Assembly: GCA_036897485.1 (NCBI GenBank)
Contig: JAYMTF010001756.1
Span: forward strand, 1 to 21,460
Direction of reading: 5' to 3'
Source: Pelargonium nanum
Lineage: Eukaryota; Streptophyta; Magnoliopsida; Geraniales; Geraniaceae
DNA: 21,460 nt
The notes beneath the pieces are model-generated. The model was not told the DNA's origin and made no database searches. It saw only the letters and a program-made list of their open reading frames with translations. Both the position numbers and the translations under genes were made by a program. This document shows, one piece after another, positions 12,601-20,640 of the stretch (positions are counted from its first letter, which is position 1; the number at the start of each line of letters is the position of its first letter).

Positions 12601-15600
12601 CCAATACATGGCTTTCAAGAAACAGTATCTAGAGTTACTGCCATTTTATTCTCAAACTGGCCCTGAACCCAGAAACTATCATCTATCAAAAATGGATAGC
12701 AAAAAAAATCACCAAGAGGAAGAGATAAGACGAATGTCTTAAATGCTATCAAAGTGATGTAAGAACTATGAGCAAACAACATGCATGAGAACTGTGAAAA
12801 GAAAAAAAAAATCTAAATACTGACAGATAAACCTAGTGCTTAAATAGAATTGTACATAATGGAGATTATCTCAACATCTCTACTAAAACACATTCTCTCC
12901 CTATAAGGAACATTAACATACAATTAAAAGCAAACAGTAAGATACCTCAATCTGAGCATCCCTTCTCTCTGCTGCAGCAACAAGTGTTTCAATATTCAAG
13001 GCAGAACCAAAACCCGTATTATATGAAGACGGTCTAAGCATGCCTACAGAAATGGAACATTTTAGGAATTAGATACAAGAATATGGCTTGGTTTTGGAGT
13101 ATTGATCTGGCATCCAGATTTACACCAGCAGGTACTTAGAAAATGCAATAATTACATACTAGTTGAAGTGACTCCTCGGGATGAATGAAGAAAACCAGGT
13201 GATGTGGATAGGGATGCTGGAACACCTGATACATTCTGCAGTGACACTGTTTGCACTGAAGATGCAGTCAACTGCACAAGCGGATCAGAAAAGAAGAAAA
13301 TTTAAATTATGAGGAAACTTTGTAAAAGAAAAAAATATCTATATGGAACAAGGAATACTTTTTGGCCACTGGTAGCATCACTTGTGGGAACACTCGAGTG
13401 CGCTGAGGGTGGTAAAAGAGGTTTCGTGTAGTTAACTGAAGTCACAGATGGCTTCTGCCTGTCTCCAAGAAAACTTTGATGTCTCTGTTGCATCTGAAGT
13501 GGAGAAGAAAGTTGCTGCACAGTTTGTGTGGCTCTAGATCCCAATAATTGCCATGAGGAATCAGGAACCTGCACAGTTTCCACAGAACTTTAATAAACCA
13601 CCAAACAAGAGAAGAATTCTGCATCACTTCAGTTCGGTAAAAACCAGCACAACATAAAGAAATATTCCGTAGTCTTACTCTGAGACGAAAGTTTTTGCTA
13701 GTTCCATATTTATGAACCAAAATTAAACACACCAATAAACCATACCTCCACATTCTCCAAAGAAGCCAGGTTAGAACCGTTGTGGGGATCGGTAGAGGCA
13801 CTGTTGACTCCATTTGATTCCGAGTGGCCAGATGAAATCTTAGCAAGAGCACGCTCGATGAATGCAACAAGCTCAGGATGAGTACCACGCAAATGAGATA
13901 TTTGTAAAAGGTGATTGCAATATAGAGGCCACTCAACCAAACGATCCAAAAACTGCTCCAATGCCTTGGTTCCAAAAGTAAATATCTACAAAGGCCATCA
14001 ACCATGTCAAACAATTTATACTCGTAATAGACTAAGACAAAAACTAGGAGTTATACTAACTTTGGAATCTGCGGGTCTGCGCAATGCATCCAACACACTA
14101 CGTAAAGCGGTACCAAGTGTCAGGTGTGTTACAAGCTGATGCTTTATTAAGGAACCTGCAAAATCGAAACAAACCTTGTCACATTTGCAACAACAACAAC
14201 AACAAAAATTAAAAATCAGGAACACACATTTCCTTCTGCAGCTTATGACCACCTTACTAGTTACTACTCTAGGCTTACAGAGGCATTTGAGTATCAAATA
14301 GCATGATGCAGTAGAACAAGGCAATAAGATTGCACCAGATGTGAGCACTCCCTTATTCATACTAATACCATTGAAGTATTTGAAAATTTAAAAGTGCAAG
14401 GCAATCAATCATATCCAAAGGCAGTCAGTGGTAAGGGACGAGAGACTCTCATCGAGAGATCATAAAGGTTGACTTTCAAAAAAGTATACATGTAAGAAAA
14501 TTAAACTAAAATATATAAGATGTGATTAGTGAAATCATTGAGCACAAAAAATTGTTTGAGCTCCTGCCACATGCGTTGTGAGAGAAGCAGCATCCTCCAG
14601 CACAAAAAATTGAGGTCATAATGGTGCGACCTACCATTTTTCTTCTTCAGAAAAGCTCTTATCTTAACCAACAGCTAAGGAGTAGACCACTTAAGAAGAG
14701 GCAGGTTCATTTGACAATGTTAGTTGAAGATACCCATAACAGGAAAATTATAATACCGTAACCATACCTACAAGAGTTGCTGCAATCTTGAGCTGCATTT
14801 CAGGATACCTAGGAAAGAACTTGTATTCCTCAAATAGATTTTGTATCATGCACTCAAAAATTAATTGCTCCCTGCCATTTTGTACAAGTCAACAATTCAA
14901 ATATTATTTCCAAGTAAAACCAGATAGCATAAGGCAATGGAACATTCTTTGGTACCAGGACTACAAAAATAAGACTTGACTTGATAAGTCAATTTCATTA
15001 GACACAAATTCTGCTATCAGATAACTACACAGCTGAAATGTAATGATAAATCTAAATCAGTACCAACCAATAAATCCCAAAAGTGCTGAATTTTATGGGG
15101 GGAAGTAGATACAGATCATAGGCTTCCAAACTTTTTTTTTTTTAAATCCACATGTAGAAAATAAGAACATTACAAGAAAACAAGTTAAACAAAAGCATCA
15201 CAATGAGCAAATAAGTTAGATACCTATCCACAAGAAAACAGTGAAATTTGAAGACATAGGAACAAAATTTTATATGCAAGACAAATTGTGATAATTTAGA
15301 ATAATATAAAACAACATTTTAATAATAATAATATTATTATTATTATTATCATAGAAACGGAACATTTAATATTATTTAATTTCCCAAGAAAAGAATTAAC
15401 CTTCTCTCCGTAGAGTCCTTGAAGCGAGCAAGCATTTGAACTGTTGCATCAACAGACACCTGACCATTAAATACATTTTGAAAATAAGAGTTCGCTTCTA
15501 CATCTACACCTTCAGCATCCCCATCAGACGTTAACGACTCTGTAGCACCAGCATTCTGCAGTCTAGGATGAACATGCATAGAAGGCCTATGCAATCGTTT

Positions 15601-18600
15601 CAATTCTTCAGAAAGTTGGTCCGAGGCGGCCTCTTCTGCATTAGCTTGAAGTACCTGAATAGTTCAATTAAGTTAAAAAATAGGAAACCATAGATGACAG
15701 ATTGGAAATAGACAATAAACTCAAAATAGCAGAAGAACCTTGAAAAAGGTTGAACTTGTCTCTGCGTATAAATTCACATTTGCACCCGAATGTTGCAACA
15801 TATTAGCAGATATGTTGTCAGCTGCATCGTTTGAAATCTCCTTTAAAAACTTGATGCACTCCTGATATTAAACAGAATGAATATCATGAACACTACTTTT
15901 AATCTGTTTAATTAATCTAAAGGACAAAAATCATATATTATAATAGTAACAATGGACCCAGTCTGACAAAAAATTAAGATACAAACCTTTAGGAAAATAT
16001 CTTTGTATGTGCTTAAATTATCATTCAACCATCTTTCAAGATTTATGTATTCTTTCTGAGAAGCAAGGGCCGCCAGCCGAATACTTAATGAAAATGGAAT
16101 TTGATCCAGCAGAGATGAAAGAATCTATGACATGAAAAATATAGCATTAAGCACTAAAATCAGAAAAACGATGATAGCACTACATGCAGGTGGAATAAGG
16201 GATCAATAAATAATGCAAATAGTAATATAACAGGAACAGGAACCAAACACATCAATTTAGGTTTTACCTTAAGTTCTTGGCATACATCCAAAATTCTCAA
16301 CGAGTTGCTTTGATCAGTTTTGATCATGTCTACAAATCCTCGCAGTACAAGCTTGGGGTTACAATTCCAAAGGTGAAGAAGCACACGAAGCCCCGAGGAA
16401 CTACCAACTATCATGGGGAAAACAGCAGAAGAGACTTCATTCTGGATGAAATTATAAGCAGTCTGCAAGGATGGTGGAGAATTAACCCTCACAATTATGT
16501 CACTACATAAAAGACAAAATGCAGCAACTTTGTAAACAGAGTTAGAATGAGCAATACATTAATTTGTGCAAGCCCAAGAAGTAAGATTTCAGGGCAATGT
16601 TTAACAGGAAACTCAAGCATGTGCCGTACTGAACCGGCATGACCCCTTTCAGCTAATTGGCATAACAACTCCAGGAGGTCCAGAGAGAACCATGCTTCGT
16701 TTGCTAGTCCAGGTGGAAGCTCATGACTATTCATTGCATCTGCATATGCCTACATTGATATGATACGTTATACTGATTGTTCATAAAAAGAATGGAAAAA
16801 TAACAAAAGAAGCATGAATGTCAAAGAAGCCATACTAGTTTTCTGGCAGAATGCGCGAAGTTAAAGACTACTGGTGGGGCTGACACAGCATATCTTAGAA
16901 AAGATAACTGGCCTTCAACATTCTTCCATACAGACCCGCATATGGTATGGAGAGGAAAAGGATCCTGCAAGTAAAAAATTTTACAGATTAAGTGCTAATT
17001 GAGAAACTTAAATGACCTGCTGTCAAATTTCAATGCAGCAATAAGCTACCTGACAAGCTTGGGCATATATGGACATGAAAAGTGAAAATGCAGCCTCATT
17101 TGGGAAGTAGCAACCCTCATGGTCTAAATATTCCATAACAAGCATCCAATTGGTTCCAGGAGCCTGCAATTTTAATGGTCATTATACATATCAACTTTCA
17201 CTTTTCTTTGTCAAGCTATCATTAAAAAAAAGCATAGAGAAAAACAAGAGAGACTGAAAATAGCTGAAAGTACTTACAAGTTGCTTAATTGATTCTACAA
17301 GAACTTCAACATTCCAAGAATTCGGGCATGATGAATCAAAAGTGGTAGTGCTACCAATGGCAGAGCAGAATGTTGAATATGAATTTTGATTGTCCTCGAG
17401 ACCAGCATGGGTGCGGACAATTGTGCTAAGTATTCTAGCAATAGTGGCTTCAGACAGAGGTAAGAAAAGTGACAGCAGCTCTTTGCAACGCAAAGAGTTC
17501 AGTGTGCATCCATAGCCCATTTCCATCATAATATCAGCCATACTTGTTTCATTTTCCATTTCTGCGAGAATAGCATCAAATTCATTCTCACTGCAACCGT
17601 GAAATAAATCCAAATTCCTGCGACCAAAATAAAAATAAAAACAATTTTAATATGTTGAGAAATTAACTCCATCAGAATATTTTTTAAATAGCAAGAGCGT
17701 AATCAAAGAAGGGTGAGAACCTTGAAAATCTGGCTTCACATGCATCATCTGGAAGCAATGGAGCTAATATAAACTGCGTTTTCTCTTTTGGTTCAATAAG
17801 AGATAGCATTTGCATGAAGGAATCAACATGCTTGGCAAGGCCTTCTGACTGATAAAGGAACAAAATAATGTTCTGAATTTGTTCAGCGGAATCAACAGAA
17901 ACAGGGTTTTCACACAACTCCTCAATCTGGCCGATGCAAAAACTTTGCCCTAAGAAAAAATCAATTATCGGTCACAACACTACAAGCAACAAAGATGCAA
18001 GCATTACCAAGCAAAATGAAATAATCCCAGCAGAGTAATACACAGGAAAAATTATCTTTAGATACCCACCGCTTTTTCTGATGTCATAATCCTCAGAGTC
18101 TGACAGAGCAAGACCAACAGCAATTTTCTCAAACACTGACAAGTGTAATGCATTGCACAGCTCCCCAATAAACTTCTCACTTATCGAGTTGCTTCTCAAG
18201 GCTTCACAAAGCACAGTACTGAAGTTTGGCAGATCCAACAAATATCTTAAGATTGCAGCTAGGAGATCAGGCTTCAGTTTCACGTTATGCAGGTCACTAC
18301 CATGAAAGTTCATATGATCCAAGCAAGTCCGGAGCAGCAAAATGCTTCCCTCGCTTCCATATTCAAGAAACTTTCACAAAGACAGAAAATCGTGTCAGTA
18401 GCTGGTATGGAAACAAGACAAATGGAACACAAACTGTTTTTTCAGAAACATCAGTTAAATCAATAGAAAGCATTAGGCAAATACAGAAACTTCTGGGCAT
18501 TTATACCAAAAATATCTCCTCTGCTGAAATAGTATACTCCCAAATAGCCATGATAGCCTTTAGATTTTAAACATGCTTATTGCTTATTAATGAAATGTGA

Positions 18601-20008
18601 TATGTGAGATGCAACAACCACTTGACACTAAATGTCAGGCTGATGTTATTGACAATGAAAGGGGCGTTCAGCATAACAACTCTGTCTCATTTTATTAAAG
18701 ATTCAGTAACCAATATCATAGAGCCGCAACAGCAAGATAATTTATCTTCATAACTTCCAGCCCCATCTCACTCCTAAATTCATTCCAAATCATCAACACG
18801 ACCACCATACAAACTTAAAGAGAAGAACTGAATTAAAACCAATTCAATTCACTATGATCAGAAAATGTCCAATTTTGATACTGAGAATTTCCTCCTCCTA
18901 CATTGTCTAAGCTACCAAGGGAAGCAATAATCAACACCAACAAAATATACAAAATTTCACTCAGCTCAAATCAGCAATACTTGACAAGGCCATGCAGTAA
19001 CCATAACCAAAACAATTTCAGTGAACAAAACAAGAATTCCCATAGCATCTGTCAACGAAGAAATCCATAAAACTACCATTTATGGCAGAAATAACCACAA
19101 AACTAGTCAAAACAACATTTACACCCCTCCATTAGCTAATTTCACAAGCACTGAAACTCTCAGGAAACATAATCACAAAACTCCTAACACTTCTCTTCCT
19201 CTACATTTTATAGCCAACCAAGAAAAAGCCAGAACCATTGCCACACCAAAAATCAAGAACTAACAATAACAAAATTTCCTTAACCATTTCCAACAGACAA
19301 AGCCACAAAACTAATATAAATAAATAACCACACGCCTCCATTAGCTAATTTCACAATCACTGAAACTCTCTGGTGACAGAATCACACAACAATGCACTCT
19401 GCTCTTCCTACACATTCTCTCGCCAACCAAACAAAATCAGAAGCCACACCAAAACTTAAGAACTTGTAAAAACAACAAAATTCAGCAGAAATGACCACAA
19501 AACTAATCAAAACAACAATAATACGCCTCCATTAGCTAAATTCACAAGCACCTAAAAACAGAATCACAAAACTCCGAACTCTTCTTTTCCTCAGCATCTT
19601 CTCGCCAACCAAACAAAACCAGAACCAGAGCCACACCCAAACATAACATCAACAGTTTCAGGCAGAAATAACCACACAACTAATCAAAACAACAATTGCA
19701 CGCATGAGTAAGCTAATTTCAAAAGCACTGAAACTTCCGGAAATGAAATCACAAGCTCTGCTCTTCCTCTACATTTTCTCGCCAACCAAACAAAGCCAAA
19801 TCCATAGCCACAACAAAAATTAACAACTGATGAGCAGATCAAGGCCAACAGAACGAACTAGCGTGAGCTAAAAACGAAGAAATTGCAAAAATCAGCTCAG
19901 ACGCAGTACCTGACAGAGCTCGCGAAGAACGGAGTCGAAGTTGGAGTCGTTGAGGCTCTGCAGAAGGAACCGAATCTGGTTGGCGGAGAGCGATGAGAAC
20001 GGAATCAT
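638..20008 (-). CDS. NOT1: CCR4-NOT transcription complex subunit 1 (NOT1), complete, 51 coding exons
   Basis: NOT1 is the central scaffold of the CCR4-NOT complex, which shortens mRNA poly(A) tails and represses translation in the cytoplasm; CAF1/CCR4 nucleases, CNOT9 and NOT2/NOT3 dock on separate NOT1 domains. The reading frame was rebuilt exon by exon from the minus strand. All 50 introns are GT-AG, phases agree at every junction, and there is no internal stop. The product is 2458 aa, close to the roughly 2400 aa of plant NOT1. The start ATG (20008-20006) opens a conserved N-terminus with [11 protein letters not shown] and RELCQ; the protein ends GGISDNMH before TGA at 640-638. Exon coordinates are given in the six domain entries below. 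Forty of the 50 introns are in phase 0. Identification rests on remembered plant NOT1 sequence, particularly the CAF1-binding and C-terminal domains. Exact splice sites are predicted; the first and last untranslated segments are not defined. Confidence 0.96.
881..955. repeat. 29-bp direct repeat in intron 50
   Basis: Positions 881-909 and 927-955 are identical over 29 bp (beginning aagaacgtgagttagaatac), with a 46-bp period. The 17-bp spacer is not repeated. It looks like a recent local duplication. Confidence 0.9.
960..1166. mobile_element. hAT-like repeat debris in NOT1 intron 50
   Basis: The segment contains many cgggtt and acccg words. One end resembling a hAT terminus lies at 1078-1092 (minus strand TAGGCCCTGGCAATTTT). 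A separate piece at 1144-1164 is identical over 21 bp to 4726-4746 in intron 40. No matched left terminus or target duplication was found, so this looks like two nested or broken copies. Confidence 0.4.
1295..1656 (-). other. NOT1 intron 49 (362 bp), no internal element seen
   Basis: AT-rich with TATATA runs near 1475-1510. No repeat or RNA gene was recognised. Confidence 0.75.
1960..2130. repeat. Dispersed-repeat-like block in NOT1 intron 48
   Basis: An imperfect inverted pair is visible: ggtcgaaatagtcctta near 1988-2004 against the reverse complement of taaagactaaattgacacc near 2085-2103. Between them acatggcgc occurs twice (2041-2049 and 2057-2065). The wording is typical of small non-coding plant repeats, but the family is not identified. 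It fills most of the 309-bp intron 48 (1900-2208). Confidence 0.4.
2605..2612. repeat. Target site duplication, left copy (gcagtaat)
   Basis: Eight bases immediately outside the left terminal repeat of the intron 46 element. They match the right flank (gcaataat) at seven of eight positions. Confidence 0.7.
2613..2872. mobile_element. hAT-like MITE in NOT1 intron 46, with 8-bp target duplication
   Basis: The left end reads TAGAAGTGTTCATCAGTC and the right end, reverse-complemented, TAGAACTGTGCAAAATTTAG followed by TCCGGACC; the left continues TGGATCC. These are imperfect terminal inverted repeats of about 25-28 bp. The flanks are gcagtaat (2605-2612) and gcaataat (2873-2880), an 8-bp duplication with one mismatch. 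TAG-type ends and 8-bp duplications are hallmarks of hAT elements. At 260 bp with no coding potential it is non-autonomous. It lies within intron 46 (2536-2914) and leaves splice sites intact. Confidence 0.8.
2873..2880. repeat. Target site duplication, right copy (gcaataat)
   Basis: Eight bases immediately outside the right terminal repeat of the intron 46 element. The single A/G difference from the left flank suggests an old insertion. Confidence 0.7.
3763..3780. repeat. (GA)9 microsatellite beside the intron 43 donor
   Basis: Nine GA units on the plus strand, so (TC)9 in the transcript. It begins six bases into intron 43 (donor GT at 3785-3784). Confidence 0.95.
4134..4148. repeat. (AC)7 microsatellite in intron 41
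   Basis: Seven AC units plus one A within the 265-bp intron 41 (4066-4330). Nothing else was recognised in that intron. Confidence 0.95.
4547..4750. mobile_element. hAT-like element remnant in NOT1 intron 40
   Basis: The right end on the minus strand begins TAGGGCTTGCAATTTGGACC, and the left end on the plus strand reads TAAAGCAGGCAATTTGAG. Both resemble hAT terminal repeats (TAGGGCTGGCAATT type). The interior is rich in cccgacc and cgggt words typical of this repeat family. No 8-bp duplication could be recognised (ctttctag versus atgtggag), so the limits are approximate or the copy is old. Confidence 0.5.
5208..5571. mobile_element. Inverted-repeat element (MITE-like) in NOT1 intron 39
   Basis: The left arm (5208-5272) and the right arm (5502-5571) are inverted copies. 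The core TCAACAAACTCCCC-ATGTTTCAAA is present on the plus strand at 5243-5266 and on the minus strand at 5532-5508, with few mismatches. The arms extend outward through ctacct and atgccc, with small indels. They are 65-70 bp, unusually long for a hAT MITE and more like a Mutator-type or foldback element. The roughly 230-bp centre is AT-rich and non-coding. No convincing target duplication is visible, so the exact ends are uncertain by 10-15 bp. It explains most of the 844-bp intron. Confidence 0.7.
6649..6781. repeat. Short inverted repeat pair in intron 35
   Basis: ctgtctatcacaaa (6649-6662) pairs with tttgtgataggcag (6768-6781), 13 of 14 bases. Similarity outside these arms is weak. It could be a tiny decayed MITE. 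The remainder of intron 35 (6538-7228) holds only the 18-bp tandem and AT-rich sequence. Confidence 0.35.
7033..7068. repeat. Perfect 18-bp tandem duplication in intron 35
   Basis: ggactacattaggatgtt occurs twice back to back (7033-7050 and 7051-7068) with no mismatch. Confidence 0.95.
8899..9601 (-). other. NOT1 intron 28 (703 bp), no internal element seen
   Basis: AT-rich, GT-AG bounded. Small plus-strand and minus-strand open frames inside it have no recognisable domain and are chance. Confidence 0.8.
9602..10545 (-). other. NOT1: NOT1 exons 24-28: CNOT9-binding DUF3819 domain (aa 1271-1463)
   Basis: Exons: 10405-10545, 10242-10324, 10054-10159, 9866-9961, 9602-9754. After a short variable exon 24, the sequence reads [56 protein letters not shown] and [19 protein letters not shown]. 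This is the helical bundle (DUF3819) that binds the armadillo-repeat subunit CNOT9/CAF40. Exon 28 ends in LELL-type helices ([15 protein letters not shown]). Introns are short (80-111 bp) and plain. Intron 25 is phase 2, the rest are phase 0. The match to the family is strong over aa 1325-1430. Confidence 0.94.
10745..10780 (-). repeat. NOT1: 18-bp coding tandem duplication (QPQMVS x2) in exon 23
   Basis: accatttgtggttgagat (10745-10762) and accatttgtggctgagat (10763-10780) differ at one base and translate on the minus strand as two QPQMVS units in the disordered linker after the CAF1-binding domain. The change is synonymous. Confidence 0.9.
11241..11913 (-). other. NOT1 intron 20 (673 bp), no internal element seen
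   Basis: Separates exon 20 from the 48-nt exon 21. AT-rich with no inverted or tandem repeat noticed. Confidence 0.8.
12525..12945 (-). other. NOT1 intron 17 (421 bp), no internal element seen
   Basis: GT-AG bounded and AT-rich. A plus-strand open frame over its left edge is the complement of exon 18 plus intron and is not a gene. Confidence 0.75.
14156..14767 (-). other. NOT1 intron 12 (612 bp), one short internal repeat
   Basis: agcacaaaaaattg occurs at 14541-14554 and 14599-14612. No other structure was recognised. The long minus-strand open frame over exon 13 is read-through of the exon into this intron. Confidence 0.75.
15321..15349. repeat. AAT/ATT microsatellite palindrome in intron 11
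   Basis: A short (AAT)n run turns directly into (ATT)n, forming a self-complementary AT-only tract. The rest of intron 11 (14872-15400) is AT-rich with homopolymer runs and no recognised element. Confidence 0.9.
18371..19909 (-). other. NOT1 intron 1 (1539 bp), longest intron
   Basis: Flanked by GT at 19909-19908 and AG at 18372-18371. The distal half (18371-19083) is AT-rich with no recognisable gene; the promoter-proximal half is the tandem array. Long first introns of constitutive plant genes sometimes carry transcription-enhancing sequence, but no specific motif was identified here. Confidence 0.85.
19084..19820. repeat. Four-copy diverged tandem repeat in NOT1 intron 1
   Basis: Copies start near 19084, 19292, 19484 and 19661, with periods of about 208, 192 and 177 bp. 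Each contains, in order, ccacaaaactaatcaaaacaac, cctccattagctaatttcac, ctgaaact, a tcttcctctacattttctc-like block, gccaaccaaacaaa and gccacaccaaaa. The fourth copy has changed cctccattagctaa to a diverged form. Weak fragments of the same words around 18890-19080 may be older copies. The unit is A/C-rich on the plus strand, so T/G-rich in the transcript. It accounts for the 80-aa open frame seen at 19021-19263 on the plus strand, which is not a gene. Confidence 0.8.
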
Positions 20009-20230
20009 GATGAGAAACGATTGAATTGAGAGTGAGAAACTGAGGTGAAATCGGAGAGAATTAGGGTTTGTTGTAGATTGCGAAGAGAGAGTGAGAGACT
20101 GGTTGGATTGTTTTTGGAGGTCGAGAGAGGAAAATCGAGAAGATGCAGAGAATTTATTCAGCGAATTGGGGTCTGTTTGGATTGCGAAACAAGATTTTCA
20201 TTTTTTTCAATAGAAAAAAAAAATAAAATA
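20009..20230 (-). promoter_or_regulatory. NOT1 5' UTR and proximal promoter
   Basis: On the minus strand about 130 bp before the ATG is pyrimidine-rich (repeated CTCTC and TTCTC blocks), typical of plant leaders. Upstream of that the DNA becomes A/T-rich with no clear TATA box; a weak candidate is AATAAATT near 20150-20160. A 15-codon upstream ORF (ATG at 20201-20199, TAA at 20156-20154) would be in the leader only if transcription starts above 20201. The transcription start is not determined. The segment is bounded upstream by a poly(A) tract of a retrotransposon relic. Confidence 0.5.
20061..20069 (-). promoter_or_regulatory. Telo-box (AAACCCTAA) in NOT1 leader
   Basis: The minus strand reads AAACCCTAA, 53-61 nt before the ATG, inside a CT-rich stretch. 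Telo-boxes near the transcription start are common in plant genes for translation and RNA handling, so this fits a NOT1 leader. Function here is inferred from the motif alone. Confidence 0.5.
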
Positions 20231-20232
20231 AA

Positions 20233-20640
20233 TTTTTTTTTATCAAAACTAATTCAATTTATTAAGCTATATCGTACTCAAGAAGAGTAATTACAAAATC
20301 CTTGGGACTGAAAACCAATTCAATCGACTACGTCTGACAAAGAGACCGAACACTTAGCTTGTGCATGGGCCACCCGGTTCGCAAATCGACTCGAAAAACA
20401 AAATTCTAAATTATTAAACTGGGACCCGATAGGCAAAATATCATGAATGATCGGATCAAAGGAACAGGAAACCTCCCCTGCAGTTTAGAGTGCATAAATA
20501 ACGGGTTGCGAATCAGACTCAAAGATAACCAGATCTCAACCCCGGTCAACAAGCCATGAAACCGCTTCTCTAACCGTCATAGCCTCAACCTCACAGACCG
20601 AAGAACACCCTTACCAAAAGGCAATTATACCTTTCAAACA
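20233..20640 (-). pseudogene. Decayed RNase H-like (RVT_3) domain, retrotransposon 3' end with poly(A)
   Basis: The minus strand reads, in one frame, a plant RVT_3-type RNase H fold: EVEAMTVREAVSWLVDRG, then (after a stop) DLVIFESDS and, after another stop, a segment ending RFANRVAHAQAK. The family acidic residues E (20584-20586) and D (20512-20514) are visible. The frame is broken by stops at 20611-20613, 20536-20538 and 20485-20487, and ends at a TGA at 20321-20323. The domain's first strand is missing, as expected for a 5'-truncated LINE. Downstream are AATAAA (20263-20258) and nine consecutive A (20241-20233), spaced like a real polyadenylation site. It is therefore most likely a retroposed LINE 3' end. 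A retroposed host RNase H-like gene is the alternative. No target duplication was found. Confidence 0.75.

Larger units (their letters stand above)
10639..13043 (-). other. NOT1: NOT1 exons 17-23: CAF1-binding MIF4G domain (aa 959-1270)
   Basis: Exons: 12946-13043, 12379-12524, 12141-12249, 11914-12060, 11193-11240, 10991-11119, 10639-10896. This is the most conserved part of the gene. It contains [87 protein letters not shown] and [17 protein letters not shown]. In the known family this domain holds the CAF1 deadenylase, which in turn carries CCR4. Exon 21 is only 48 nt (16 aa, [16 protein letters not shown]) and is embedded between 673-bp and 73-bp introns. The second half of exon 23 leaves the folded domain and is Gln/Ser-rich, including a six-residue tandem duplication (QPQMVS twice). 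Confidence 0.95.
13160..15654 (-). other. NOT1: NOT1 exons 11-16: TTP-binding-like MIF4G domain and linker (aa 621-959)
   Basis: Exons: 15401-15654, 14768-14871, 14061-14155, 13746-13985, 13359-13568, 13160-13271. Exon 11 begins with an acidic, poorly conserved linker and then enters [14 protein letters not shown]. Exons 12-14 carry [30 protein letters not shown] and [18 protein letters not shown], the signature of the MIF4G domain that binds tristetraprolin in animals (roughly aa 690-860). Exons 15-16 are a Ser/Gln-rich low-complexity linker. Whether plants use this domain to recruit an equivalent RNA-binding protein cannot be seen here. Introns 11, 12 and 16 are phases 2, 1 and 1. Exon 13 (95 nt) is not a multiple of three, so skipping it would break the frame. 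Confidence 0.9.
15739..20008 (-). other. NOT1: NOT1 exons 1-10: N-terminal HEAT-repeat region (aa 1-620)
   Basis: Exons, in transcript order: 19910-20008, 18070-18370, 17721-17949, 17278-17617, 17050-17163, 16836-16964, 16558-16749, 16268-16462, 15987-16124, 15739-15861. They encode the helical N-terminal arm, which in animals binds NOT10/NOT11. Recognisable plant NOT1 stretches are [14 protein letters not shown] (exon 5), [18 protein letters not shown] (exon 7), NPKLVLRGF (exon 8) and [15 protein letters not shown] (exon 9). Introns 2 and 3 are phase 1 and phase 2; every other intron here is phase 0. Boundaries are supported by frame continuity and by the flanking GT/AG dinucleotides. The N-terminal region is the least conserved folded part of the family, so the exon 2-4 junctions are slightly less certain than later ones. 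Confidence 0.9.

Noticed and set aside
13442..14014. 190-codon minus-strand open frame
   Set aside because: It overlaps NOT1 exons 14 and 15 in a different frame. The true frame there encodes conserved NOT1 sequence, so this is a shadow.
18226..18570. 114-codon plus-strand open frame
   Set aside because: It is antisense to exon 2 and intron 1 and has no recognisable domain.
19021..19263. 80-codon plus-strand open frame
   Set aside because: It lies in the A/C-rich tandem array of intron 1. Stops are scarce on that strand because of composition, and the reading frame is not preserved between repeat copies.
20045..20290. 81-codon plus-strand open frame, Arg-rich
   Set aside because: It is antisense to the NOT1 leader and promoter; the Arg content comes from the CT-rich leader read backwards.
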